From contig JAJTUP010000019.1 of assembly GCA_021399435.1 (NCBI GenBank), forward strand, positions 372,001-436,000: a stretch of DNA of 64,000 nt. The letters run 5' to 3'. Position numbers and translations under genes: made by a program. Below are positions 34,479 through 46,147 of the stretch, one piece after another. The notes under the pieces are model-generated. The model was not told where the DNA came from and searched no databases. It was given only the letters and a program-made list of their open reading frames with translations. Each line of letters opens with the position of its first letter. The first letter of the stretch is position 1. The DNA comes from Diaporthe sp. PMI_573 (lineage: Eukaryota; Ascomycota; Sordariomycetes; Diaporthales; Diaporthaceae).

Positions 34479-37400
34479 TGAGCGAAACCTTTGGAATCTC
34501 CAGAAGCGGAGGTCTTGGAGTGAGTCAATATATGATTTAGTGTATACTGCTTGTGATCGAGGCTGCGGCAGTATACAGGGACGCGCAGGGCATACACATA
34601 TATTTATATATATACAAATAGAGACCTCTAGGCTCCTCGTGCACATCCATGTATTTTATGACTTCCTACGCGAATCTTCAACCCAAGTCCTTGATTCTCA
34701 TCTATCATATTCATCTTTGTATACGTAGTTAGTTCAGTTCAGGAAATGGCAAAGTGACCTTGGCTATCCAGGTCAGTTCATCGGCGGTATTTAGGTATGA
34801 ACTGAAGAAGATAGATTGTAGGGTGAGCACCCTCAACCTCTCGAGGTTGAAGAAAGGACTTGGAACACTACATCAATGAGTATATTGGAACCACACGAAA
34901 TCAAGTTACAATCTGAGATAGTGCTGTACTGCGCCGAGTCGAACACCTCCGGTGACCTACCTATCTCTGCTCATTCTTGGTAGAATATAACTTCGCACAT
35001 TCACGAAACATATATAAAGTCTACAGACCTTGAAACTAGAGTTGAACAATATCTGCATAGGTAAATCTTTTGAGTTTTGATGAATTAACACAGATAGGCG
35101 TTCTGGTTATAATTGGGCTGACTGTTTACAGTCCGGTACATACGAGCCCTCTTACAAGGGTTGATCCGCTCGAGATACTATCCTGGAAGTGAATACCCAT
35201 AAAATAGCTCTGTGCTGTAACTAACATCACTATTTCCTTCCTGGAGCTTGATCGGGGCTCCTGTTAGGATATATATACAAGTGAAACCCACGGTAATGCG
35301 CTCGGTATTGCAACGTCCTTCCCTTGACGCCGTTTTGGCGCAGTAGGCTCTCTTGATCCGTGTCAGTTCCAGTTGCTGGATCACTACCTTTAACACTTCC
35401 TTTCTTTGCCTCAAGGGCCTATGAACACCGTAATGCCAACCTTAGAAGTTAATTATTCCTGCCGCAGAGGTATTTTGACAATCACATGCGTGCCGAACGA
35501 ATTCACTACTACTTTCGGGAATCCAACAATTGTCGCGATAGGTCGGTGTCAACACATCGTAGCTGGAACCTTAATACCTACTAGAGGATGTTGAAGATCA
35601 CATGATGTTTCTGCCGCAATCATCGGGTTTCATCCCTGTGTCTAGGGCACTTCATCATTTCCGTACGCCGCGATGCGTCATCATGCAAGACCCAATTCAG
35701 AGTTTGCACACCAAGTGTAGGTAACGACATGATCTCAAAGGCCCCTAGCCACGCGTCAGTTCTACACCCGGCGCAACTCGTCGCGATACCGTCGTGGTGT
35801 AGCACCAGAGGCTTCTAATTAGTGAAACCGCAAAAAGCTTGCCACCCTCCACAACGAGATCCTACATTCGGCACAAGATCACGAAACGTCTTAATGGTGT
35901 CTTTCCGAGATTACATATTCTATAGAACCGTTGACCCCTGCTCTCCGCAACTAGGCCCCGCCCGAGGAGCAACTCTGCGAAAGTGGAAACCTTATCTGGA
36001 TCAAGCATCTGGATCAAGCATCTCGGCAGATGCACGGGAGGACGGAAGTGAAAGCGGGTCCACGGCATCGGACGTCTTGTCCTCACGGCCGTGTCGCAAC
36101 GGGCTTCGTTCCGGGGTTTATGTGACTTGGAGAGGTTCCCTCTAGGTTCCGGAGCTTTGTGTGCCCAAGAATCATGCTTCTACACCCTAGCCAATGCCAC
36201 TGGTCCTTTCTCACACAAGTCGGCATTGGGCGATGTCTGAGTGGGCCGCGCATCTGATATGTGTGCACTTGCAATGTGCTAAGACTTCGCCACACGACGG
36301 AGACGGCAGTACCGTGGGTCTGACTCCTCGGATCTCTCTATGTCTTTGTCAGATGGCGAACGAAGAATCGTGGGAGCGTCGTCGTTGCAGCTGCAGAATG
36401 ATGCACCACCCTTGGCGAGGTTGTGAACGACAGCCTGGGTCGCTCTGGTTGCCAGAATAAGCCATCGCCTACCTAGGCACCTACCATTTCAGCCAAGCTA
36501 CTGACGAAGCTTCGTGGCTAAATACAGACTCATGCGGTTCAGTCTTATGATCTGCAGCATTTATCCTTTTTGGTTTCCAAGCTTTTGGGATAGTAATCTG
36601 GGGTAATTGCACATTACTTGAGTGATCGACGAGTGGAAATGCCGAGCAAGTAAAGCATTCTGCCCTACGGGCAAGGGAAGGGGCTCTGAAACCGCATAGC
36701 CCGTCCGGGTCTACCCCAGCCAAGCTGGCGCTCCTCCACCGGGTGGTCTGACATCCCAGCCCCGTCTGCAACACGAACTGTACAGAAGTGCTCCGGAAAG
36801 ATCTTGACGGAACTTTGGTCCGGCTCAGATGTGCAGGATGATCTACCTAGCTAACAAACTTAGAAGCCTGCATAGACCGTCCCATTCACATTATAGTGTT
36901 TCTCACGGCGTATTCGCTTCCTAGTTGGTTACAGCGTGTGAGTCCTGTTGAACGGTGTTGAAGTTGTGACAAAGGCTGCATACCTGACACTCCAAGACAG
37001 CACGCTGTGCCATCTGCCTCAAATATCATGTTATCGTCATCCAGGAGCATGATATATCTTCAGAGGGCGACAAAGCACAGTACTAGATCCATTCACACAT
37101 CACGATGGCGATGGATCTGTGCGGTATCGGCGCACCTTCGCTGATTTGTGGTCAATATAGGTTTTCCTACAAAAAGAGACGCTCCACTGAGTGCAGCAGG
37201 CGAGTTGGCGTGATATACCTAATCCATGCCTTCAGAATTATATATGCCTGTGACATCGTACTGAGATTGATTACTGTGACGTGACTATCCACAAGCGACT
37301 TTCTATGGATTGATCTTGCCATAATTCACAGTGTAGTCAATATTGGAAAGATATCGAGGAGTAATGATTGCATAGATACTCAATTTCTTTCGCTCTTGTC

Positions 37401-40234
37401 TATTTGTTCAGCGATTCTCGCTGCTGGTAGCCAGATCAAGAATTTCGCGTAGTCAATGAGCAATTTGCGAAGGCAATTTGTTGCGCATCTTTAGCGCCGA
37501 TATCATTTCGAGACATCATCCAATGTTAACTTTGCTTGCGAGATACAGTTACACTCGCTATGACGGAACTCCCCATCTAATGGCCATACGCTACTTGCTC
37601 ACTTGCTACACTTGCGGCTGGTACATCCCGTTAGTCAGGACAGAAAGTCGGCGTTGACGCAGTGTAGAACGCGGCTCTTACATTGGTCTACTAAAGGAGG
37701 AAGTTTTTAGCGTTGGCTCAGGGACGCGCCAATTTAATTTATCCGGCAGGGCATGCCTTGACAAAGAAAATGTGCCCAGTGAATTCCGAGGCGTGGTGTC
37801 GAGCAATGCACGTCGTCGAGAGACCTCTAAAGAGGAACAGTGAAACCAGGATCGAGGTAGTTTCATCAGTCTCGAGATAGCTCTGACATTCTATGGCACG
37901 GATGGCTTACTCGAATGTCCTGTGTACATTTCGAGGGCGGCCAGTCTTCTGGGGAGGCGCAGACCTCAGAGGTCACTAACAATGTTGACGACAATTATGA
38001 AGCACTCCTGATGAATCATTATCCGGGTTACGTCGGAGAGTCTTCGGACAAGCCACCCCCACTTGTCCGCGACTCCCAGGCAGGCCCAATGAAACCCTTG
38101 GTTTGGTCGCTAGTTTGCAATTTCTTGTCTCTGCTACGATGGTCCACCATGACTGCATGGCGATGTCAAACGGATCATCAGACGGTGCTAAGTAACAGAC
38201 GAGTCGTTGCGAGAGTCGTGGCAGTTGAAATGACGGTTGATATTAAGCCCGAGCGTCCGCGCATATAGGTCCCGGGGTCCACCCGGAGACTCCGAGGACA
38301 ACCCGCGCTGTGCCAAGGCAAGGGGAACCATGCTACAGACTGGTCCGGCGGGAAGAATTCGGTGCATGTACGTGTATTGCGTGACCTCAATCTCCTCTGT
38401 GCTTCTTTCTTTAGGTGGGAAGGGAAAGGGGCAGGAAATGAATTCGTAATTCTCGTCAACATGTAGGATACTGAGACACAATCAAGGGGAATGTAACATC
38501 TTACCATGGAAATGCTTACGGGCGTGTTATCTTACGAAGACTACTCGAATGGGAGGGTCAAACAGTTCCGATGGTATGGGCCGGGTGACGAGATGTCCGA
38601 TCCGTGAAAGCCGCCTAGACAGATTAGTTGCATCCTGGATCGCTTGTTGTGTCGTTCGAGTCAATGTTACTATGGGGACCCACCAGAGTGACGAAAAAGG
38701 AGCGCTCGACATCCCGAGAAGAGGAGCCCAATGGAAGATCATCCAAGATTAAGTTATCAAGAAACTTGCCGATGGGGCCGTGAAATGGAGCGTCGGATGT
38801 CGAGAAAGAGGCCCAAGCACCCAGCTGCAGGCCAATGATGGATTCACTTTTAGCAGCAAGAGCATTAAGCGCGCTTACACTTGCGAGCCTAACTTTGCTC
38901 AAGCCTTGGTCCTGATCCACACCTCCGCTTCTTCAGGAACGCTCATAACATGGAAGCGGATACTGGCCTCATTGTCTACCATGGTAAATCGTCCGTCACT
39001 GATTCGTGCTTGTCGCCTAAACTGCGGGAGATGGTGGGCGCGCGCCGGAGCAAGGCGTTTCAGATGCGCATTCTTGCTCTTCCCTGCTCCCAACCCTGGA
39101 TTCGCACTCCATAAATAATCTGGATCCGCACGCTTATCGGACTGCAGCCGCTTCTTGTACGGTGGGCTTTAGCGGGCTCATTATATGGTCCCTGCCATCC
39201 TTGCCGCTGGCGGATCGTCGGTCATTGCCAAGCCTCTACCCACCCGCGAGTATGCCAGCGACCTCTTCCAACACTAACTGGGCACTTGGCCTGTACCTGG
39301 GTACAAGATGCGCCCCGAGCCCAACTAGACTACCCACTGGCGTCTCATGCACAAAATCAGACCTTCCAGCCCCTGATATCCTCGCGCCACGACTTCCCTC
39401 CCAGGCCAAGAATCACCGACACGTGCGAGCCCTTGAACCTTGTCGCCCCTCCTCGAAAGCATGTCGAAGGGGGCCGCGTCTTCCCAGACGCCATCTCAGG
39501 CTGCTGGGATGGCTTGGCTTGGAGAAGGTAGCCCTGCCATCTCATCTTTTTTTTTTAAGTTACCTTCATCATACCAAAGACATGCTGGGTGCTCAAGCCC
39601 ACAATAGTTCACGGTACGACTCGTGAAAGGGATACTCCGTGCGGGCACCGCCCACCAGCGCTGCTACCCATCCATTCCCTTGGTTCCAGTTTCCTTCGTG
39701 CTGGGATGGGATCGTCTACCGAGGACATGATTAATAGCGCGCGGAGCGGTAGATATTGGCGGTACACTGGGGCTAAGCTTAATCCCATAAGCTCCCCGTC
39801 CACCACAAGGGGCAGAACAAAGATACATATGGAGTTAGTCCCTCTCAAGCTGAATGCAAGCGGTCCAGAGCCAGTCCACTTCCTGTTGCCGTATCCCAGT
39901 GGATCTTCATACTTCTCCAATCTGATGTCTCACTCGGTTTTAGTCGACCCTGGCGCAAGTTTCCCCTGGATCTCGGCCTAGAGGCAGTATCCTACAGATC
40001 CACCCACCACCTTGGACAGCCTCATGGGGGTTTGAGAATATTGCCCACTCACATGTTCAAGTATAAGTGAAACCGCCCCTGGTCTCCACTTCGGTCTTGG
40101 GCCTCACGGTGCAAGGGGTTTCTTCACAGACCCGGCTGGACGGTCAACCATATTATATCTGCCCACTTGGCCCACGCACGCCTGCTCGCCTCCGGTGGAA
40201 CTCGACCTCAGGCAGGCCTCACTTATCAACCGCG
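34479..40234. other. Long gene-poor block, no gene seen
   Basis: About 5.8 kb with no reading frame I can tie to a protein family on either strand. Parts are AT-rich by eye (for example 34.5-35.4 and 36.8-37.6 kb), with many TATATA-like runs, while 38.9-40.2 kb is more GC-balanced and probably includes the promoter of the next gene. A 13-bp unit is directly repeated twice near 35995-36023. No terminal inverted repeats, transposase or integrase remnants were recognised. Confidence 0.5.
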
Positions 40235-41987
40235 ATGGACTCGACTTCGACGCTTGTGGACCCAGGGCTGGCAGCCCAGAATATCTCTTGGCTTGCTCTG
40301 CTTATTGTCATCCTGGTCCTCTCGTTGGCAACCATCATTGTCGGGCTCCGCTTCTACACGAGGGTAGTGCTGCTCAAGCAGCTGGGGCTCGATGACTATT
40401 TTGTGCTCTTGACATTGGTATGTCGACGACATCAATTTGAACCTCGTGCATCGAGGCCACTGACTAACTTGCTTTCAGGGCTTTGCTATAGCCACCGGCG
40501 GCGCCGTCCTCTCAAGTAAGTCGGCCAAGTTAACGAAACTCGGTGACACATGGAGCTGACTCGCTCTAGCCATCCCTTATGGCCTCGGAAGGCGTACCGC
40601 AACACTCGATCCTTCGGTCATTCCATTTTATCTTCGGGTGAGTTCGAAAAGTCAAAACGGCAGTGGCGATATAATCATGGATCAATGTTGGCTGACGAGA
40701 TCACAGTCCTTCTGGGTCTCCATTGTCTTGTACAATGCAACTCTTATGATGATCAAGCTCACCTTCTTGATTCAATACTACCGCGTACTCGGAGTATACA
40801 AGATGAAGAGAGTGATATGGATAACAGGAATAGTCATCATGATGTGGGCTTTCTCGCAGCTAGTCCTCGCCATGGTCAGCTGCACTCCGATCCAAAAGTT
40901 TTGGCATGCCGAGTTGGAGGGACATTGCATGCCCACCTTACCGTTTTGGTACTTTAATGCCGCCGGAAACATCGCGACAGACCTTGCCATCCTTGTCTTG
41001 CCGTTGCCCGTGCTGGCGAAACTGAAGCTTCGCCGGCAGCAGAAATACATCCTCCTTGGCATCTTCTGTTTGGGATTCTTGTACGTTTCCTTACTCTCAT
41101 CCCCTGAACCGGGAAGCTTTCGGATCGATATACTGACACTTGTGAATAGCACCTGCGCCATCTCGCTCATTCGCCTCGGCTACCTCAAACAAGGCCCCGA
41201 TTTTACGTGGGACAATGTCCCGACATCTGGCTGGTCCGTCAGCGAGCTGTGCTCTGGCATTATCTGCGCATGCCTCCCGACGCTTCGGCCATTGATGTCT
41301 AAGATCAAGCCGCAGTGGATGGCAAGTTATGCGTCACGGTCACGGAGGACAAATCACACAGGGTATGGGGACAAAAACAATTATGGCGCCAATTCCGGCA
41401 AGATCAAGGTGATGAGCAGTACCGGAAATTCGAGGGATACCCGCGAGAGCAAGGACCCCAGCCTGTTCGTAAGCTCAAAGGAGCTTGGCTCGACGAACTA
41501 CCGAAGACTTGGAGACAACGACATCGAGATGGTAATGCCGGCACCACCTAGCCCGTCTTTCCAGGCGGACAGAAGCAGGTTCGACGACACACGTTCTTCA
41601 ACAGATGGTGGGAGTACATTTGGTGCAGCACTTGCCCGCGGCCCTCGGGAGGACAAGCAAGATATCCCGATGCAAAGCCTGAACTCCCGACCAAAGCCTC
41701 AGCCTGTCCAATCTCAAGGCACCGACAGCACCGAATCGAGGAGGGAATTCAGCAGCCGCGGCAAGGAGAACGACAAGGCGATGGAAATACTGGGCGTGGA
41801 TCAATACGATACAGGTGTCACGACACATATAATGGCCGACAAAGGGCAGTCCTCGATTTTCCCGCAGCATTCGCGAACCGTCAGCAAGTCAAAGCCAGGC
41901 GCGAATCTGTCGGGCATCGAGGTGAAAATGGACGTCACAGTCTCAACCACGCCATCGCCGGTTACCAGACCGAAAGACGTGTGGTAA
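40235..41987 (+). CDS. Fungal rhodopsin-domain integral membrane protein (PTH11/SAT-like), second copy type
   Basis: Five exons, 40235-40417, 40479-40515, 40570-40637, 40707-41080 and 41150-41987, 499 aa. The last intron (41081-41149, GTACGT to ATAG) is 69 bp and has no in-frame stop, so the frame also reads through it. Splicing is preferred because it joins GFF to TCAISLIRLGYL, the usual helix in this family. Diagnostic motifs are GLRFYTRVVLLKQLGLDDYF, IPYGLGRRTATLD, WYFNAAGNIATDLAILVLPLPV and GWSVSELCSGIICACLPTLRPL. Seven hydrophobic helices are followed by a long (about 190 aa) charged, Ser-rich cytosolic tail. No CFEM domain or signal peptide is present. Members are putative receptors of unknown ligand. 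It is clearly diverged from the copy at 13.5 kb. Confidence 0.87.
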
Positions 41988-44916
41988 GGCAACCAGGCCT
42001 ATAATGTCGCTGTTTTGCTGTATATAACGATAATACCTAGTTACATACCCCCTTGACGAATTTGATGAGTACATGAGGCTCTTTCTCGTGCAGGTCAACG
42101 TTCTTCCGCGCGAGTCACACAATGCAATGATAGGTGAGGCCATCACGACGCCTCCTTGGTACCCCCTGCGTCCGGGACAATGATCCGGAACTAATCTTGA
42201 GAGCTTGTGCTGTGTGGTCGCAGCGCTACCCAAACTCGGGGATGCAACAGTCTTCAATGGTGCATACCACCACACTGACCACCACTCTAATAAAGTAGCC
42301 TGAACTGTATTTGAGCGCGCCACGGATGGTCGCGTACGACCTTGGGATGCTGTTACTGACGTAATGCGGTTCAATGGCACTGTGGTATCTGTCACACTGC
42401 TAGCCTCTCCGTAGATCCCGAATCCGACTGGGTTTGCTGTGGTGATCTTCGCTGGAGTGCACAACCGGATCCGAGCGTCAAATCAAGGTTTTACAAGGTT
42501 CGAATGGCGAGCGTTGAGCAGACGAACCACATCGGGCGTGCAGGGCCAGGGGGGGATGCATGCTGTATGTGCGTGTATGCAAAACAGTATGGTGCTATGC
42601 GAAGTTTCCGAAAGCTAAACTTTAATCGCCAAAGCTCTCTGTTTCCTAGTCTTGCCGACAGAAGACTACCTGACCTGTATATTGAGGGGAATGAGGGAAA
42701 TCTGGGTTGGCACATGTGATTGGCACGCTATTATGTCTCGACATACGAGACCTTTCCTGAGCCCGCGACCCAGAGCCCTGATGCTGGACAATTATCACCC
42801 GACGACCCGCTAAACTGAGTATGAAATACGCTTTAATCAACACAGAGCTCCCGAGAAGCAATTTGCCTTTGAACAGGTAGGACTTGGCTTTTTCATCCCA
42901 TCGCCTGCCCCGCGACTCCCGGGATTCGGGGCTAGACGAATCCATCTTGTCGCGTAGGGGCCAGCAATTTTATCATTGTTTGTGTCCCCGATATTACACT
43001 CAGGCCCAATCGGAAGGCAATAGCACAGACGCCCGGCGTGGCGGTTCCAATGGCGACAGCGTGCACGACAAACATGTGGTCCAATAAACAATGAACTACG
43101 GACGCACTGACTGCTGCGATCGATGTAGAATGAAGCATGGACGCAAGCCGATCTTGAAGGAGCCCAAGGTTGCGATGATGCAGTGACTGACACGCCTAAC
43201 GGTGGGTAGTATCCATGGGTTGATATTAAAGTTAGCGAAAACCCTATCGCCGCCAGCTCATTCTGCGGTAACACGTCTATTTACCACCTCACTCGTCACC
43301 TCAGAGACCTCATTCGGGCCTGGATGGTTACGATTGGGCAGGCACACGGCTACAATGACCTGACCTGGATCCCAAGCGTGAGGCGTCGTCACGAATGGAA
43401 GAGCGAAATGCTTTAGACTCATCTCGGTGTCTAGATTCAGATCTCGGTGGTCTTGCATTGCCATCAGGAAGACAAAAGTTATACTTCACCGATCATGATT
43501 TATACAACTCAAGCTTTGCTGGGATCACGGGGCGTCAGAACGGGATCAAAGTACAACTTACACCTCATGATCGTGGACATACAAAGTCAAGTAAGATTGA
43601 AGGGACTTCCAGGGTCCTGGACGTCAAAATGTCATGGTGTTCTTGAGAATAGTTAATGCTAGCAAAGTTGCAACACGCCGCTTTCATCTGAGATTGTTGT
43701 TTCGTGGTTCCTTCGCGGCTAGATGGTCTACAGAAAGCCTGACAACCCGTTTGGCTTGCGTCCTCACTGGTGCTTGTACAATTAGATAACTTGAAGGCTT
43801 GGAGGCAGGTTCATACATTCGTCGATAGGTGACGTATTAGCTACCATGCAATTACGCGGAAGGCCAACTTCCTGTGGGCCTGAGGACGTCTGACTCAGTA
43901 CAGTTCGTACCCGGGTAAGATCTCCGAGACATTACCCACTCGCCTTTTGCTAGAGTACTGGACGACGTCGAGTTGGATCAGCACTGGTTTGAGCCATGCT
44001 GTGTCATCGTTGACCGAGTCCTGGTTGGGACCCTCGGATATTTGTAACATGGTGACGACGAGGTCAACAAATAGATTGCCGCGGCACGGGAGGAGTTTTA
44101 AGCCTCCTGGGCCACTGCGGTGGACCAGCCGCCGCCGGGGCAACTCGGGAGGTACCAGCCCGCCCTCCTGACGCCGCAGATCAAACATGAAACGTGGAGC
44201 GTTGCCCGATCTCTGACCGGCCGAACATCGGCTGGCAGGCACCGGCAGGGCTGATCGTCCGGAATCCGTCCAACCTGAAAATGTCGACATCGAATATTGT
44301 GTGTCCTACAGGAGAAAGGCGGCACCAGGAGGTTCATCCGTAACAATCCGCTTTGCTGCCTGTCGCTGTGGAACCCAACTGCACGACAAGCTGGGCGTCT
44401 ATCGGCCGTTCGTGAAGTAAATCTGTGGACCACCAAAGTCTACACAGCGCTAAAACTGTTTCCTCCTGTGTTTCTGCCGCAAGTTTGCCAAGATTGCAGT
44501 GATGGGCGCCAATTGCAGAAGCATTGTCAAGCATGTACAAGCACTGCATGATTGCATGATCTCCTTCTCGTCGCTTTCAGAACGTGGTTCACCGTCTCTT
44601 GGCAGCCTGAACAACTGTCGATCACACAAGTCCCGCGAAACTCGGCCAAGCCAAAATCCAGTCATAGTCTTGATATTTAAATCGTCCCAATGTGATCATG
44701 TTTACCTACGAGTTGTATTCATCAGCCTCATCCCATTTCAACTCTTTCATCCCGTTCTTTAAGAGGTCAGTCGAGTCCACTTAAGCGTCTCCATCTTTTA
44801 ACGTCGGCACCGTCGAATTAACTGTGATTCAGCTGTGCTCACTTCGTTCACTTTCATTCACTTCACACAACAACAGTGCCGGGCGCTCTCGTTAAACCAT
44901 TACATATTTATTCAAA
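41988..44916. other. Long intergenic stretch, no gene seen
   Basis: About 2.9 kb. On the minus strand a 131-codon frame (44290-43895) and a Cys-containing frame (44665-44450) look mildly protein-like, but they are in different frames, match no family I know and lack coherent splice sites. The last 150 bp before 44917 are T/C- then A/C-rich, typical for a fungal 5' UTR. Confidence 0.45.
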
Positions 44917-45473
44917 ATGAAGCTGTCACTCGCCGTCATCACTCTCTTGGCTGGCTTTGCCGTCGCCCTGCCTCAGAACAAGGGACAAAACAACAACAAC
45001 AACAATAACAATGTCCAAAACAACAACGGCAACGACAACCAAGATGCCGCAGCAGCCGATGATGCTGCCAACGATGCTGCCAACGACGGTTCAGGTGGTC
45101 AGGCTGCCGCCGCCAAGGCAGAGGCAGCAATCCTTTTGACCGAGAACGGAGATGGTACGTGACCAACCGGAAGAGAATTTCTCGATTGCGCCGAATTCTA
45201 TTCTGCAAGACCAAACCTAACAAGTGCGTTCTTCTAGCCGGTGCCGCTGATTCCGGGCCCGACTTCGAGAAGGCGGTTCAAGCCATCTCCGACTCTGGCA
45301 ACCAAGAAGATCTGGATACTCTGGACGCCGCTGGAATTGACGTCGACGCAGCCCTCAACGGAAATGGTGGTGGCAATGGTCAGAACGGTCAGAACGGTCA
45401 GAACGGCCAGAACGGACAACAGGGCCAGAACAACCAGCAGGGTCAAAATGGCAACAACCAGAACAACAACTAA
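44917..45473 (+). CDS. Small secreted Asn/Gln/Gly-rich protein
   Basis: Two exons, 44917-45154 and 45238-45473, 157 aa; the 83-bp intron (GTACGT to TCTAG) is in frame. A clear signal peptide, MKLSLAVITLLAGFAVA followed by LPQ, gives cleavage near residue 18. The mature protein begins with a poly-Asn stretch, then an Ala/Asp-rich part, then a short ordered segment (DFEKAVQAISDSGNQEDL). It ends in repeats of Gly-Gln-Asn coded by a 9-bp unit (45378-45413) and a poly-Asn end. There are no Cys residues in the mature part, unlike most effectors. It is probably an extracellular or cell-wall-associated disordered protein; many plant-associated ascomycetes have similar orphan secreted proteins. A further intron-like segment lies just after the stop (45491-45549). 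Confidence 0.82.
45378..45413 (+). repeat. 9-bp tandem repeat coding Gly-Gln-Asn
   Basis: About four copies of a GGTCAGAAC-like unit in the secreted protein gene; later copies carry silent changes. Confidence 0.8.
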
Positions 45474-46147
45474 GCTCGCCGCCATTGGCGGTGAGTAGGA
45501 CTATCAGGGCTCAAGGCTAACATGTTTTCCTTATTTCTTCCTTGTATAGCTGGTATGCGGGGCTCGATGGAAGTTAGACCTGGAGTCAACCCGTTCATTC
45601 CTTTGACATAGAATAGCCAGTCATTAATGATACCTATCTGAGCAGTCCGTGTTCTCTGACATACCGTCTTCGTGCGTCGCCCTATCGTAGCAACGCCTAA
45701 TAGTAAAGAACGATATTAATGGGCATCCTGATCTCGAGCCTTATATATAACCCCGCCTCTGCGTCGAAATTTGAGAGTGGGCCGGGACGGACGCAAAGTC
45801 TGGATGATACGATCAAGCTGCCAATACCGTTGGCAGTGCTCGCCTGTCCCTGAAAAATATCAAAGCTTTTTATTGCACCTGCCGACTGATAGTACCGAAG
45901 CGCCGATGCCTCCATATGAGACACCAACTGCCCCGAGAGCTCAAAAGGGTGAATTCACTGGGAATTTAGAGAGGCAGTGGGCAATTAGTTACGGAATCAG
46001 TATGGCAGAGAGCCCCATTTAGGGACAGTTCGGCCATTATTATAACCCTTTTGAAGTCAGGTCAACCGAGCGTTGTATTCAATTCAAATAACTAGCATAT
46101 ACATCTCAAACCAGACAAATTGTCCTTCGTTCAAATTTTGTGGGGAA
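45474..46147. other. Intergenic region with a possible 3' UTR intron
   Basis: About 670 bp between the secreted-protein gene and the HET gene (convergent). At 45491-45549 a 59-bp segment has donor GTGAGT, branch-like GGCTAAC and acceptor GTATAG, suggesting a spliced 3' UTR of the secreted-protein gene. Nothing else recognised. Confidence 0.5.

Noticed and set aside
13546..41987. The two rhodopsin-domain genes as light sensors or a duplicate pair
   Set aside because: The family name comes from fold similarity and no retinal-binding lysine is seen; the proteins are too diverged and lie 26 kb apart in opposite contexts to be a recent duplicate.
42480..42510. Short GGTTCGAAT-like string suggesting a tRNA B-box
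   Set aside because: No matching A-box, cloverleaf or terminator T-run around it.
43895..44665. Possible minus-strand gene (131-codon frame plus a Cys-containing upstream frame)
   Set aside because: The frames do not join through plausible splice sites and no family was recognised; too weak to call.
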